Below are positions 1-11,779 of a stretch of 64,000 nucleotides of DNA, one piece after another. A program made the translations under genes and the position numbers. Below the pieces are notes generated by a model that saw nothing but the letters and a program-made list of their open reading frames with translations, was not told the DNA's origin and searched no databases. Every line of letters begins with the position of its first letter. The stretch's first letter is position 1. Source of the DNA: Prorocentrum cordatum (Eukaryota > Sar > Dinophyceae > Prorocentrales > Prorocentraceae); NCBI GenBank assembly GCA_963575745.1, contig CAUYUJ010007413.1:10001-74000 (forward strand), given 5' to 3'.

Positions 1-1460
1 AGGATCGAACAATAAACAGCTGCCTAAACATACACTTTCACAGGGGGGACAGCGCTGATCCAAGAAATCCGCGCGGAGCTCCAAAAGCTTAGGTTCGTGC
101 CGCTCTCGTTTTTCAATACGAGGTCGACCTGAAGTCTCGACCCTTTCCCCAGGGCTGGTGTTTCATCCCGAGTCGTTTTTGATGGTCCCGAGGCCTGGCG
201 ATGGCATCTGTAGGCCGAACACGGTCAAAAACCGGCCGTCATCTGTTCTACGATGCGAGAATGTCTGCAGGAGCTCTGGAAGTCTGTCGTCGTCAAGAAC
301 ACCTTCCTCGACATAGACGCGGAGCCGATGTACGACCGCCGCGCCCGCGCGTCGTCCACGCCCCCCGCACTGCTGCAGTGTGCGCCCAGCCGCCAAGGCA
401 AGAGGGCGCCCTGCCAGGACTCGGGCAGTGCTCAGCGGGTGTCGTCACTAGGGGTTCACCACCACTGGAACTGGCAAACAACTGCTCATGATGAGGAACT
501 GGTCCTGGGGGAAGAGAAGGCCCTGGCGCCCAGGAGCCGGTACCCTCAGGACCGAGGGTCACTGGGGGGATCACAACCATCTTGGAATCGAGGATCGAGG
601 AGGAGCGGGGGCGATGATCGAGAACGTTTTGGATTTGATGTCGGCCGTTCTTGGGAGTCATGAGGGGGCTCGGGGAGGGGTCCAGGGCGGCTCGTTTCCT
701 GGAGGAGTTGGCGACCCCCACCCCCCCTTGGCACTGCCTGGAGGACCTGGGCGACGCCGCCTCCACGGACGGCGGCGAGACGGCCTCGACTGGCGACGCG
801 AGTTCGGTGGCGGGCGACCTCGAGTAGGCAGCTCCTCAGGGGCAACGTTAGGGGGGGGGAGAGGCTCAGGGGGGGATGCGTCGACCCCCAACCACCCAGT
901 GATCGCCGAGAGGGGCCCGCCAGCCCACCCCGCCCAGGAGCGTGCGATTTCGCAAGCGGGGGCCTATCGCCAATCTATCGGCGACGCATGACCGACTCCA
1001 GGTTGGTGTCCCCGCCCCCCATAATCCCCCGAGTCTTAGTGGACCCTGGAAACGGCAGGGCCGTTTTTCACCGTTCCCGAAGAAGTTGTTTTTTGAAAAC
1101 GGGACCCGGAACGGCAACAAAAACGGCTCCGGGATCGGAGTCGGAGCCACTACTGGAAAAAAACGGTGATGAAGCCAGCAAGCAGAACGGCGTCGGAGCT
1201 GGCAGCACAAGAAGCGACATAGCGGCACCGGCAACCAGAACGGCCCCGTCGTTTCTGGGGCCCACGAAGCCCTGAGCCCGCCCCTCCACCCCATCGTTCC
1301 CCCTCACCCTTCGCACACTTCGGAGGAGTGCCCATGGAGACCCTGGCGGCCCTCCCTGGAGCCGCTGGCTCGTGGTGCTGCGCTGCTGGGGCTGCTCGGA
1401 TGTGCAGAGGCCTCTCGCTGCCGCGGCTGGAGCCGCCTCGAGAGGAGGGCCCGGCTGGGC
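1..1460. other. non-coding, no gene recognised
   Basis: Open frames occur on both strands, but their translations are compositionally biased (Gly, Arg, Pro, Ser) and show no domain I recognise. Several short G and C homopolymer runs are present. Nothing else can be supported here. Confidence 0.6.
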
Positions 1461-1468
1461 CCAGCGCG

Positions 1469-1815
1469 GGCGGAGGAGGAGGAGGAGGAGGAGGAGGAGG
1501 AGGAGGAGGAGGAGGAGGAGGGAGGAGGAGGAGGAGGAGGAGGAGGAGGAGGGGGAGGGAGGAGGAAGGAGGAGGAGGAGGAGGAGGAGGAGGAGGAGGA
1601 GGAGGAGGAGGAGGAGGAGGAGGAGGAGGAGGAGGAGGAGGAGGAGAGGGGAGGAGGAGGAGGAGGAGGAGGAGGAAAAGATGGAGGAAGAGGAGATGGA
1701 GGAGGAGGAGGGAGGAGGCGGAGGGAGGAGGGAGGAGGAGGAGGGAGGAGGGGGAGGAGGGGGAGGAGGAGGAGGAGGAGGAGAGGAGGGAGGAGGAGGA
1801 GGAGGAGGAGGGGAG
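1469..1815 (+). repeat. (GGA)n microsatellite, about 350 bp
   Basis: Nearly pure GGA triplets on the + strand with occasional GGGA and AAG interruptions. It produces artificial poly-Gly, poly-Glu and poly-Arg frames on + and poly-Ser, poly-Pro and poly-Leu frames on -. A purine-only strand this long could adopt triplex DNA. Confidence 0.95.
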
Positions 1816-2023
1816 GTGGGAGGGTCGCCATGGTCTCCGCCGGCGCTCCTCCGAGCAGAGCTCCAGTGGTGAGGTCGGTGGTCTCCTGTGTGGTGTGCGG
1901 TGTGCGCTCCTGGCGGAGCCAGCGGCACACCGACACCGATCCGGGCCAGGCCAATCCTGATGGGCCAGTTCTCCACCACCACTACAATCGCCAGAACGAG
2001 GAACAATGGAGGATTGTGAGGTC

Positions 2024-2131
2024 CTCCTCGTTCTCCTCCTCCTCCTCCTTCTCCTCCTCCTCCTCCTCCGCCTCGTCCTCTTCCTCCTCCTCCTCCTCCT
2101 CCTCCTCCTCCTCCTCCTCCTCCTCCTCCCC
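2024..2131 (+). repeat. (TCC)n microsatellite
   Basis: TCC/TCT triplets over about 105 bp. It is the strand complement of the GGA tract 200 bp upstream, so the two could pair as a long imperfect foldback. Confidence 0.92.
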
Positions 2132-2724
2132 TCTCCTATCTATGGTAGTGGTGGTGGGAAATCGGCCCATCAAATCCTGGACTCGGGATCGGTACATCCT
2201 TCGCTGCCAAGCTGGAAGGGCGCACAAGCCGATCCGGGGCCCAGGAGTGGCCTGGCCAGGAACGGTGTCGTGGTACAGCCGGCGCTCCCCATTGTTCGGA
2301 GCGCCTCGGATCTACCAGGCGCGCGCCAGCAGTCTGGAGTCGGCCTCCCTTTTGGCGCCACTGCCTTAAATGGTAGCGCGCGTGGTCTTCCTGAGAGGCA
2401 GGTCGGTTCTATGCCGTCGGAGCGTGTCGTGCCGACGCAGCGGCGACCCCAGTGCGGGCGCTCGAGGTCAAACGCCGCTGGTGGCCCGGAATCGACCGTC
2501 ATTGAACGATCCGCGCCATCGGAGAGCCGCGATCGTTCAGGGTGGAATAGTCCACGCGGCATCAGAAGCCAACGCGCCAGTCTTCACGAGACGAACCCGC
2601 CGTAGGCAGGCGAGCTTAGTTAGTAGTAAATGTATATGTGGCTGGTTTCTCTGGTACCTGGAGAGCCAGCCGCCGTCTGTTCCGTTGATATGGCGAGGCA
2701 GGGTCATGGTAGCGGTGGATCATA

Positions 2725-2772
2725 GTGATCATCATCAGCATCATCACCATCATCATTACTGTCACCACCACC

Positions 2773-2852
<80 letters not shown>
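2725..2852 (+). repeat. (CAT/CAC)n microsatellite
   Basis: CAT triplets with a short CAC core at about 2765-2788. It yields poly-His, poly-Ile and poly-Met frames that are not genes. Confidence 0.93.
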
Positions 2853-2853
<1 letters not shown>

Positions 2854-3540
2854 GCCGCCACTGCACCTCAAGCAGCGCTGGCGCAGGCGGCTCCCCACCC
2901 GTCCCCTCGGCGCGCCGGCCTGGCCGCCGCGGGGGGCCCCGCCGAGCCCGCGGCGCAGTGCTGCGTCGGGCTCGCGGCCAGGGCGGCGGCCGCGGGGAGG
3001 GACAGGGCAGCTGCGCCCTTCCCCCCTCCTCCCCCCCCTCCCCCTCCGCATGCGCACGCACACGCCATGGCGCATCGTCTGCGGTTAGTGGGTTGGGACC
3101 CCTTCACCCTGAAGGGGGCGATCCGCGTGGAGGAGGTGTCCGACGCCTTCAGCAACACGCACGTGCTCCTCCTACCTGGAACCAAACTACGAGCCCGACC
3201 AGGACACACCCACACCCACGAAAAGACACACCGACACCTCTGGGTACATTTTGGGTGGGCCAGGGGGAGCATGACGAACGCGTCGGCAGGGTGCTCGATC
3301 GCACTCGCTTCCAGCAGGTTCAGGGCCAAATACATCATCATAATCAACACACACACACACACCCACGGAACTCCAGGGAAGAGGGGGATCCCTCGACGTC
3401 TTCCAGGGCAGCTTCAGGGCCAGGTTCATCGTCGGGTACTTCCCGCCGCGTCCCTCCGCTGCTGCACAGATCCGTCAATGTAAGGTTGATCACAAGCGCC
3501 TGCTTGACTGGGTCCTGGGGGAGGTTGACAGCACGCCGGC
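2853..3540. other. GC-rich non-coding stretch
   Basis: Very GC-rich with a short (AC)n run near 3348-3362. The right end (about 3480-3540) probably holds the decayed N-terminal endonuclease of the LINE that follows, but I see no clear motif before 3548. Confidence 0.5.
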
Positions 3541-3547
3541 CAGGGTT

Positions 3548-3943
3548 GTGCCCGTGTTCTTCGGCGACCTCAACCGTAACCTTGGCCGCGAGAAAGGCCG
3601 AGTTAGTGACGGCCAAGCTGTGGGGCCTTACCAGGCGGCGGCGGAGAGCGACGTCGGCCAACTTCTACACCGACGGCTTGTAGATTACGAGCTATGCGTG
3701 GCCAATAGTTACTACAATCTCGGTTTTTCATTCTTCGGCAACGGAGGTGCGCGCTCACGGATTGACTATTTTATAATACCCCAGCCGTTGCTAAACAATG
3801 CCGCCCGTATGTTCATGTACTGGCGCAGCCATAGGAAACTACAGGTACTCCCGCATATGTTAGACCACATCCCGATGGCCATGGATGTCACTGTCACCGC
3901 TCCGCCGTCTCGTCGGGACAGGGGTCACTGTGTTTGGGACTAG
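3548..3943 (+). pseudogene. APE-like endonuclease, C-terminal half (LINE A)
   Basis: In non-LTR retrotransposons this domain nicks target DNA so that reverse transcription can be primed there. The translation shows three landmarks of the exonuclease/endonuclease/phosphatase fold in order: FFGDLNRNLG (Asp and Asn of the GDxN motif), SRIDYF, and LDHIPM with the catalytic-type DH pair. The first half of the domain, with the metal-binding Glu, is missing or in another frame upstream. The frame stops at 3943, and a linker frame begins four bases later. Assignment to the fold is fairly secure; the exact LINE clade is not. Confidence 0.7.
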
Positions 3944-3946
3944 GGG

Positions 3947-5194
3947 GTGATCGCGGCGGGCCTGCAGATCGGCCACTCTAGGAAAGAGTTGTTGTGTGAC
4001 CTGCAAGAGGGGCTCCAGCGAGCAGCCCCCATCCTGGACACCATCATTGCCGATGACGACCCCACGCGACACGCAGCGGTAGTCAGCCACATTATACGCA
4101 CCACGGCCGAGAAGCACTATTCAAAGCACAGCAGCACGCCACAATGGATCAAAGATGCACGCGTGGAACGCCCACACCTACTTCGGCAGCGCGCACGCCT
4201 ACGCGAGCAGGGTGCACACGTTTGTTCAGACGAGATCAAAGAGCTCACGCGCCAGATTAAGCAGTTCCAGAGGTGGAAGAAGGATTGGTGGACGCACTCG
4301 ATAGAGTCAGACTTACGAGAAGCGTGGACTAGGAGAGAGACGGCACGAGCAGCAGAGCTTGCACGACTACGCGCAGGTACACGCATGGGAGCACGCAGGC
4401 GCACGTACTTGGCACTTCCTGCTGCGCGCCCTCCCGCCTCCTCCATCTTGGCCGCCTTCTCTCGCCCTGGGGCAGAGGGAGGGTTATCAGCCGAAGCAGT
4501 CCATGACAGCATGTGGGTAAGGGATACACAAGCAGTCGAGAACCTCCTCGCCCCCCCCCCCCCTCCGACGTCTCCCCCATCGGCATGATCTGCGCGACCC
4601 CGACGAGCGAGGGCTATGCCCAGGCTCTGGATGATCTACGCTTCATAGGCGAGCGGATCTGGTTCGAACGGTATCGTCGACACAGCCCTCCCTGGTCGCG
4701 GCCCGTGGAAATATCCCAGATGATTTTCGATCCGACGACCCTCACGAAACCGACAGATCGACGAGTAGGTCCCGGTCATGATGATGCAGACTACCCCGTG
4801 CTTCAGAGGCCCTCAGAGAACCGTGGACTAGGATGGAACGATGCTCGTGTGAGGATCCGCCGCCCCGACGAGCGTAAGTTAGGAGCTATCTCTAATGAGG
4901 TCAAGGTGGAAGCACCTGCGGTCCTAGCATCGCTATTTGCACACGTTCGAGCTGCCAAGAGGGTGCCACGCCAGGCCGCGACGAGCCATGGCATACCCAT
5001 TCCCAAGAGGGCGAAGCGACCGACGGGCGTTCCAATCCTGGACTGCACGGCATGTTTGCGAACGATACATTGTTTCTGCCCCTGGTGGAGATTATACCTA
5101 CGTATAGACTCGACGGTTCATGGATCAACCTATGCTGCCCCTAGCTGGGCGCGCGGTGGAATCCGTCAGCGTCGCCGACAGGCATTGATGACCA
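3947..5194 (+). pseudogene. linker and N-terminal reverse transcriptase region, broken (LINE A)
   Basis: A 213-codon frame (3947-4588) is rich in Arg, Glu and Ala with coiled-coil character, like the segment between endonuclease and RT in LINE B. Another frame (4513-5271) follows and overlaps it. A C homopolymer lies at 4551-4562, close to the frame change. I infer that 4513-5194 holds decayed RT motifs 0-2, because the RT catalytic region lies just downstream, but I see no decisive motif here. Confidence 0.5.
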
Positions 5195-6004
5195 TTGTTA
5201 AAATACTTGCATGGAAACTTCGGCGATGTGCGAAACGCCTTCGGCACCGGCCACGCACAACGACTACTTGATGCGCAGGCAGACCGACACCCCTCGCGAC
5301 ACTTTGCACGCACGTTGGAACTGCGCCGCGCCGAGGCTGCCATACGTTTCGAGGCTGCGGACGAACCTATATGTGTTCGACCCACAGAAGAAGGCAGGAT
5401 GGGCGACTCTAACGAGGCTGAACTGTTCATGGGAGCTTTTTATCTTCCCGTCCAGCGCTGGCACGAATCCTTAACCGAGGTCACGGGCCCCTTGTTTGAC
5501 TCCGTCTGCCCGATTACCCACGCCGTCCAGGACCTGAGTCGCGGGGGCTTCATAGATGATTTGATCAAGGTCTTCATCATCCCCGAGGGGTCCCCCCAGC
5601 GCGCCCTCCTCCTAGATAAGCTGGACAACAACATCCTCAGTGGGGGGCTCCACCAGGATGGGTACGCTCAAAACGTAGCTGAACAAGATACCTTAGTACG
5701 CCTACGACGCGCCCGGGGCACTAAGACGACAGAACAGGCGATCAGCGGTGCCCCAGTTGTCAACATGATTCACCTTGGAGGCCTTATTAACGTCAACGGG
5801 TCCAACAATAGAGAGATCACAGAGAGCATACGTTCGGGCAATCTTGGGCGGTGTTCTCTGAGCAGTTTCTGGATAGCCCCTGGGCCCCTTCGCTGCAAGA
5901 GTCTGATTTTTCTATCCAGCGTGGCGGGGCGGGTCTGGTCGGGGCTCGAGTCGTGCGTTCTCCTAGAGAGTGAGACGCGACGCTTGGGCCGATCGCTGGC
6001 CTAG
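5195..6004 (+). pseudogene. reverse transcriptase catalytic region (LINE A)
   Basis: The frame begins with DVRNAFGT, matching the DLANAFSS segment of LINE B that carries the first catalytic Asp. It continues through a segment like the GDxF...F region and reaches GFIDDLIKV, the counterpart of KYADDLTK in LINE B. The usual YADD is therefore FIDD here: both Asp residues remain but the first two positions are changed. Downstream AEQDTLVRL matches SKQDTLVSL of LINE B. The product would have been a target-primed reverse transcriptase. The frame ends at 6004 and the thumb region resumes in another frame. Confidence 0.65.
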
Positions 6005-6047
6005 AAGATGCGCGCCCTCCTCCTAGGCCAGGCTCGCCAGGAACTGG

Positions 6048-6698
6048 ATGATGGGGGGGCGCGTATCCCTCACCAACAAACAGGTCTTCGAGGAATTGGA
6101 CATAGCCCCGACGGCGATCGAGCTGCTCATTCGACTTCTCGCGTGGTGTCAGTCGCTTATTGCTGACCCTGCACACCACGCACATTTCCTAGCTGCTATG
6201 TTTGGCCAACGTAAATTCGAACAGTCTGGATCTGATCCCGAATCGAAGTCAGCTCTCACGAGTCGCGGCCTTCTGCGCGATCACCCTGATGTTCATCCCT
6301 GGGCCCGTCAGTTTCGAGCAGACTTAGAAATTTTGCTGCGCCGCCAGATGGCGCCCGATCTGCGCGATTTGTGGCACCCGATGATCGTCGCCCGCCTGTT
6401 CCATGACCCCTCGATCAGCGAGCGTTTCCGCCGGTGCGACATGCGAGAGCTACGCGTGACATTCGTTGCCAAGGAATGGGCGCCGCCAGAATCCTCACCC
6501 ATTTCCCACCGCCTCCCCCCATCCACTGTGATCGAGGAGGATTCGAACGAGGAGGAGACTGGGCTTGTCTGCGATATCGAGAACTGCGCCAAACGATTCC
6601 CGACCCTGCACCAACTTGCGATCCATCGGGTTCGAGGGCCCCAGGACACGGATGGCCCACGATCCTCGCGACCATCACCGTCGACAACAGGTGCCTGA
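6048..6698 (+). pseudogene. RT thumb/C-terminal region with C2H2-like zinc finger (LINE A)
   Basis: The segment DMRELRVTF matches DIRELRGAA in LINE B, anchoring this frame to the post-RT region. Near the end is a C-x4-C-x12-H-type finger (CDIENCAKRF...LAIH). LINE B has two or three such fingers at the same place. In LINEs such fingers usually bind nucleic acid during integration. The frame stops at 6698. Confidence 0.6.
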
Positions 6699-7295
6699 TG
6701 TGCAGCGCGACCTTCTTCTGTTGAACATGCGACGCGTCGTCACCGCAGATCGCGGCTCCAGGGGCGATGCCTTCCGAACTAACCCGTCGCCAGTATCAGT
6801 ATGTCCCGAACGACCGTCGCCTCTGCCCCTGCTCCCGGGTGTCGAGGAACCCTAACTGTTGCGAGCCCTTCGAGACGGCAGAAGAGCTAAGGGCCCACGT
6901 GCGCGCCCGCGTCCCGCCGTCGCCATGCGGTTCAAACTGGATAAGGTTGTCAGCGCCGACCGCTCCGACACCGCGGTCCCGAGGCCCATCGGCCGCCCCA
7001 GCCGCGGGGCAGATTCACGAACGGCCAGCCCCGCGTCAGGCCTCCTTCGCGGGCGCCGCGGAGGCGCGGCGCGCTCTACAGCGGGCGCCCCACCACCTCC
7101 TACTTCCCGCTGCTGCACCAGCGGCGCCGGCTCAGCTTCGAGGCGCACGACGTCGACCTCAGCCTGACCCTGTACCACGGCTTCTACCACTTGAGCGAGG
7201 CCCACCTGGCCAACGGGCTGGCCTCCTCTCGCCTGCTGCAGCTGACCCACATCTACCTGGGCAGGGAGTGACAGCCACACCTACCTGGGCAACTC
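6699..7295 (+). pseudogene. decayed finger and linker region between RT and C-terminal ORF (LINE A)
   Basis: In the frame running 6767-7531 a second finger-like piece can be read (LCPCSR...CCEPFETAEELRAH), in keeping with the paired fingers of LINE B. From about 6950 to 7290 the reading is GC-rich and low complexity, with nothing further that I can assign. Confidence 0.4.
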
Positions 7296-8204
7296 ATGAC
7301 GGCCGCGGCAGCCCGCTCCGAGAGCGGCGCAGCGGCGGGGAGCGGAGCCAACGCGAGCAGCGTGGCACCGCGAGCAGCTTGGCGCCTCCAGCCAGCGGCC
7401 TCATCGCGCCGCTCGCAGACTGGTGGGAACGGAAGCTCCGACAACGACAAGCAGCCGCACAAGAAGGTGAAGACGGGCGCCGAGGGCGCGATGGAGATCG
7501 AGGACCACGACATGGGCGTGGAGGACAATAACGCGACGAAGAAGGACGCAGGAACACCTCAGCGCAGGCGCCGAGGGGGCAAGCGCCATCGGCGCGGAGC
7601 CCACGCTGAGAAGACGTGGACCAACCGCGACAAGAACCTCCACCAGATGCTCAGCGTCATGGGCAAGCTGGTGCTCCAGACGAGCCGCCGAGCTCGTCTG
7701 GCCTTGGCGACGTCCGTCGACGCGGTCGCGCTCGCGACGACCAACAGGCTGGCGGTCGCCATCGCGGACGAGCTCGAGACGTTCAAGGCGCAGGTGGAGC
7801 ACTTGCGGCCAGGAGGCGACGCGCTGAAGCAGCAGCTCAAGACTCTCGGGTCGCCGACGGCCTTGCTGGTCTTGGCTGCCGTGGAGCCTCTGGTCCTCTG
7901 CGACATCGGCGGCAAGCGCAAGAAGGACCTCAGCGCGTGGCTCGCGCGGGCCAACGGCGATCCAGAGAGCGACCGCGCCATCGCGAGGACAGCGATCGAG
8001 GACGCTGTGCCATTCATCAGGCTCGAGAAGTGCCGCGACGCGTCGAAGACCTACATCCTGTTCGCCATGAACGAGTGGGACCAGCGGACCATAGTCCTCG
8101 CCGCGCTGCGGTGCGAGGGCTCAGGCATCATCCACGCGGGAGTGATGCCCGCAGGATGGCTCGAGGAGGAGCTGTCGACGTGGCTGGGCGCCCTGGCGGT
8201 CTAG
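7296..8204 (+). CDS. C-terminal ORF of LINE A, helical domain of unknown function
   Basis: A 302-codon frame starting at ATG 7296. The N-terminal third is basic and low complexity with a probable nuclear-localisation cluster (RRRRGGKRHRRG near residue 90). From about residue 110 to the end it is Ala/Leu-rich and apparently helical, without a known catalytic motif. LINE B ends in a comparable region (about 13590-14150): Lys/Arg-rich linker, then helices with similar LVLQTS- and LALANS-type segments. I infer a conserved C-terminal module of this LINE group, possibly for RNA or DNA binding. It could instead be a separate small gene, but its position after the fingers argues against that. Confidence 0.5.
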   Translation: MTAAAARSESGAAAGSGANASSVAPRAAWRLQPAASSRRSQTGGNGSSDNDKQPHKKVKTGAEGAMEIEDHDMGVEDNNATKKDAGTPQRRRRGGKRHRRGAHAEKTWTNRDKNLHQMLSVMGKLVLQTSRRARLALATSVDAVALATTNRLAVAIADELETFKAQVEHLRPGGDALKQQLKTLGSPTALLVLAAVEPLVLCDIGGKRKKDLSAWLARANGDPESDRAIARTAIEDAVPFIRLEKCRDASKTYILFAMNEWDQRTIVLAALRCEGSGIIHAGVMPAGWLEEELSTWLGALAV

Positions 8205-8296
8205 AGGGCGAACCCGTACATGATAGAGAGCCGCCGCTGCTTCCCCAGCCGCGCGGGCCCGCTGCCCGCGATCTCTCTCCCCCTGCGCTATTCGTC

Positions 8297-8411
8297 CGTG
8301 CCGGCCCCCCTGTCGCGGTAGAACAAGTTTGTGGCGAGCTTCCCCCTCTCTCGGCCGGTCGGCCCCGTGCCGGCTCCCCTGTCGCGGTAGAGCAAGTTTG
8401 TGGCGAGCTCC
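8297..8411 (+). repeat. two-copy direct tandem repeat, period about 68 bp
   Basis: Two copies of a segment holding CCCCTGTCGCGGTAGA and CAAGTTTGTGGCGAGCT occur, starting near 8297 and 8365. It lies just after the LINE A ORF stop, so it could belong to its 3' UTR. Confidence 0.85.
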
Positions 8412-8782
8412 CGAGCTCCCCCCTCTCCCCGGTGCGCCGATGATAGCGTGCGCTGCCACGCGCAGCACTCAGCCGAGCCCGCCGCCAGCCCTGCCAGACT
8501 CAGAGAGTGATCGGGGGGGTGCATCGCAGAGCCCCATTGGTCAGGACTACAGTGCGGATGAAGAAGCCGCCGCTTTCTCAGGACAATAATATCCCCCCCC
8601 CCGCGCTGCCAGCCTTGCTCGTCGCCGCTCGAGCTCCTGACTGCGTGCACGCGCCCTGCGAGAGACGGAGGACTGCCCTCCGCGCGACGGGATCTTTTCG
8701 ATTGGCCTCGAGAGAGGTGTCAGCCGCTGCAAGACGTGAGCCAGCATCGGGCTCATGCACCATCCCAGATGCCGACGTAGAA
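8412..8782. other. non-coding, no gene recognised
   Basis: GC-rich interval with a C homopolymer at about 8593-8603. No frame in it gives a recognisable product. Confidence 0.5.
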
Positions 8783-8813
<31 letters not shown>

Positions 8814-9175
8814 CCGGCGTCATCCTCGTCGTCGTCGTCGCTACCACCAGCATCAGCAGCATCATAATCAGCGTCAGCATCAGCATCAGCAGCATCAGTA
8901 TCACCAGCAGCATCATCATCATCAGCATCAACAGCTGCATCAGCACCCACACCATCATCAGCCGCAGCCTGAGCATCAGCATCAGCATCAGCCTCAGGAT
9001 CATCATCAACATCCGCACAACATCAGCATCAGCATTCGCATCAGCATCGTTGTCATCATCAGCAGCATCAACATCAGCATCACCATCGTCACTACCATCA
9101 TCATCACAATCATCACCATCATCATCACCATCATCATCATCACCATCATCACCATCATCATACTCGATTTCATCA
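8783..9175 (+). repeat. interrupted (CAT/CAG)n microsatellite, about 390 bp
   Basis: Blocks of CAT, CAG and GTC triplets with internal hexamer periodicity (CATCAG). All six frames here give homopolymeric or dipeptide translations (His, Gln, Ile, Ser, Asp, Ala). Confidence 0.93.
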
Positions 9176-9640
9176 TTACAATGAGTCCGTCTACATTTCG
9201 GCCAGAGCCGTTCGATCAGGCAGGCAGCTCGAGACCCCGTCTCACGCGATCCCCCCCGCCTGCCGGACCTCCCGCCGCGAGCCTGCACGAGGCTCGGCGA
9301 CGCCATGGCCCAGCAGGAGTCCGTCCAGGAGCTGGCCGGGCCGCTGGCGCCGCAGCGGGCAGCAGGAGCAGGGGCCAAGAGGCCCAGAGGGCCGGGCCCT
9401 CTCCCGCACCACGTGGGCGCGCCCAGCGCGGTCGGCAGAGCCCTTCGAGGGCCCCAGCCTCGCCAGCAGCGACCTCGCAGGCAGTGCGCTCGACCGGGTG
9501 GAGGAGAGTGGCGCCCCGACGCGCTGGTCAGCGCTGGAGGGTTTCTCCGAAGGACTTAGGCGACCCGTCCTGCTCCTCCCTCCTCCTCCTCCTCCTCCTC
9601 CTCCTCCTCCTCCAGCCATGTTGCTCGCAGGAGCAGGCGC
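9176..9640. other. GC-rich spacer with a short (CTC)n run
   Basis: No recognisable gene. A (CTC)n run of about 40 bp at 9573-9615 ends just before the LINE B frame opens. Confidence 0.6.
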
Positions 9641-11779
9641 ATGGCCCCGCATCCGCTTACTGAAGCTCTCTTGTCCATAAGAAACACGTTCGCATGTGCG
9701 TGGTTGACTGGCTGCTGGCCGTTCATGACTCAGGTGAGTGCAATGCATCTGCCGTGGACAGTGGGACAGTGCAACCCACTGCATGCGAGCTCTGCTGACA
9801 GAATGGAGGATATATTATCGCGGGCGCGGAACTTTGATGTCCTATGTTTGTCTGGCACAAAGCAAAAGGCGGCTATAGGTACTCGACTGCGACGGCGTGT
9901 ACTATGTGGACGATGCGTGGTGGATGCAGGATGGGCCGCATCACCTTTCGTCACATCGTCAGCTGGGTGTTCGATTGTATGGGGAAAGCGTGTCAAAACA
10001 TCTCATATAATTCAATGTGAGTCCATGCCAGCGCCTCTGCAGGGACGGGGGCTTCTATCTCGTGCGAAGTCGGGTTTTTTCGATGCAACAGTCATACGCA
10101 TGTATTTCCCTCCCAGACCGACGGAGATTGCGTTTGTAGCAAGATATGAGACGACGGTGAATCAAATGTTGGCATGGCTGGGAGAGAAGCTGGCTAGATT
10201 GCCTGCTCGAACTACCCCCATCGTCGGGGTTGATCTAAATGACGGGATTGGACTTCAGCAAGTTGAGGGGGCCTGGATTTTCAATGGTCTGGATGTGGTG
10301 CCCCCTGAAGCTGCTACGAAGGGACATTGCTGGCACTGGATTCGCGCAGTTGTTATCCTTACATGGACTTCAAGTGGCAAATGCACATCGTGGCCACGCA
10401 CCCATTTTTTTGGTCCCAATGGTTCGGAGACCTTCGGAGACATGATTGCGATCCCGAAGGAGTTGGTTTCCGTGCTGACGAGTGCTGGACTTTTGACGAA
10501 GTTGAGCCGCGAACTGCAATTGATTCGAACCAAGCGAGTTGCTGATCACAAGTTAGTGCATGCTGGTTTCCCATCTGTGCTCTCCCCTGGTGGAGTCAGT
10601 CGCGTCGCGCCTGAACGTGTGTCGTGGGACATGGACGCGCTGATGAGAGGAGTCAGGGGGGGAGAACATCGACGGGAGCTAGTTCATGCTGTTGAGGAAC
10701 GTTTGGTAGAGGATGCGGAGCTAATTGCACGAATGGAGAATATGAGTACTGCCGATCAAATCTTCGATTATCTTAATCAGGTGATGCGTGAGGAGGGGGC
10801 CAAGTTTTTTGCAAAACCTGCTGCGCAACAGTTTCAGCGGATCCCTCAAGCGGATGAACGAGAGCGGCTTCTCAAAAGACGGAGGCTGCTACGAGTTATG
10901 ATATCCCGGGCTGACACGCACGATCAAGAGGAGGTGTTGCGCGAAGAACTTCGCGATGCCAGTCGTGCGCGTCACAAACATCGAGTGCGAGAGCGGCGTA
11001 GGATGCAGGCAGAATTGATTGAGGAGGCAGGGGAAATGTGGAGATACCGACGGATGGCGGAGGCGAATCGCATACTACGGCGTGCAACTGGGTACCGATT
11101 TGGCCCCCAAAAAAGGGATTATGCAGCAGTGCGTGGAGTTGTCGAGTCCAGTGAGGAGCTGTTTACCCAGTTTTCTAGACCAGGACCTGCGGGAGGGATG
11201 GCAGCTCGAAGGATTGAGAATTGGGAACTTTATCGAGACAATCTAACTGATGATGTAGAATTTGTAGAGCTTCTCCCAGTTCATTTTAAGCGTGCAGGCC
11301 AAGACCTGCAAGGGGTATGTCGTGGGCTTCGACGGGCGGGAAAACGGCGGGCTATTCCAGAATGGGCCTCTCCGTTAGAAATGTGGTTGATGATGCTGCA
11401 GCCGAATCGTGGGGTATCTTATCGGGGCCAGGGACTCGGAGTTGAACAGAGTCAAATTCGTGCACCACTATTCTGGGAGGTCGTTCATCGAGGGTTGGCT
11501 AGAATACGAGCGTGTGGGCAGGCTCCTATTAGAGGGCATCGAAGTCGTGGGGCCCCTCTTCCTCGTAAAGATGATCGAACGCGGTGGATTCATCTTTTTG
11601 ATCCTATTGGTAAGATCTGGTTTTCGCATCTGATGGGAATCCGTGGGCGGGGTATCTACTCGTATCAAGATCACGGGTTCGTTCCTCGACATAGGCGTGA
11701 AGAGGCTATCACTGTACAAAATATCACGTCGCATGCACTAAACAGCATGGGGTGGTCGCACCGAATGCACATGATCTAG
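9641..11779 (+). pseudogene. APE-like endonuclease plus start of reverse transcriptase (LINE B)
   Basis: The first ~300 residues match an APE-type endonuclease: an N-terminal FDVLCLSGTK (usual position of the metal-binding Glu, here Gly), VGVDLNDGIG in place of GDxN, and a terminal ADHKLV with the DH pair. Residues ~330-560 are charged and helical (long Arg/Glu segments). The last 80 residues contain an RT start-like RWIHLFDPIGKIWFSHLMG. The ORF ends at 11779 while the reading continues in the next frame, so RT is split there. The loss of Glu and the odd VDLN suggest the endonuclease may be inactive. Confidence 0.72.

Larger units (their letters stand above)
3540..8204 (+). mobile_element. 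LINE-type (non-LTR) retrotransposon remnant A
   Basis: Pieces appear in the expected order on one strand: APE-like endonuclease, reverse transcriptase, zinc-finger tail and a distinct C-terminal ORF. The same order and similar residues recur in the second element at 9.6-14.15 kb. Frames change at least four times, so the copy is not functional as it stands. The 5' end is truncated or unrecognisable, and I see no poly(A) tail or target-site duplication. Confidence 0.75.

Noticed and set aside
1328-1960. Long open frames on both strands through the GGA and TCC tracts (poly-Gly, poly-Glu, poly-Ser, poly-Pro)
   Set aside because: They are translations of simple repeats. Any triplet repeat keeps all frames open.
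9719-9996. Second ORF reading on the - strand opposite LINE B
   Set aside because: It has no recognisable domain. The + strand frame has clear endonuclease and RT motifs.
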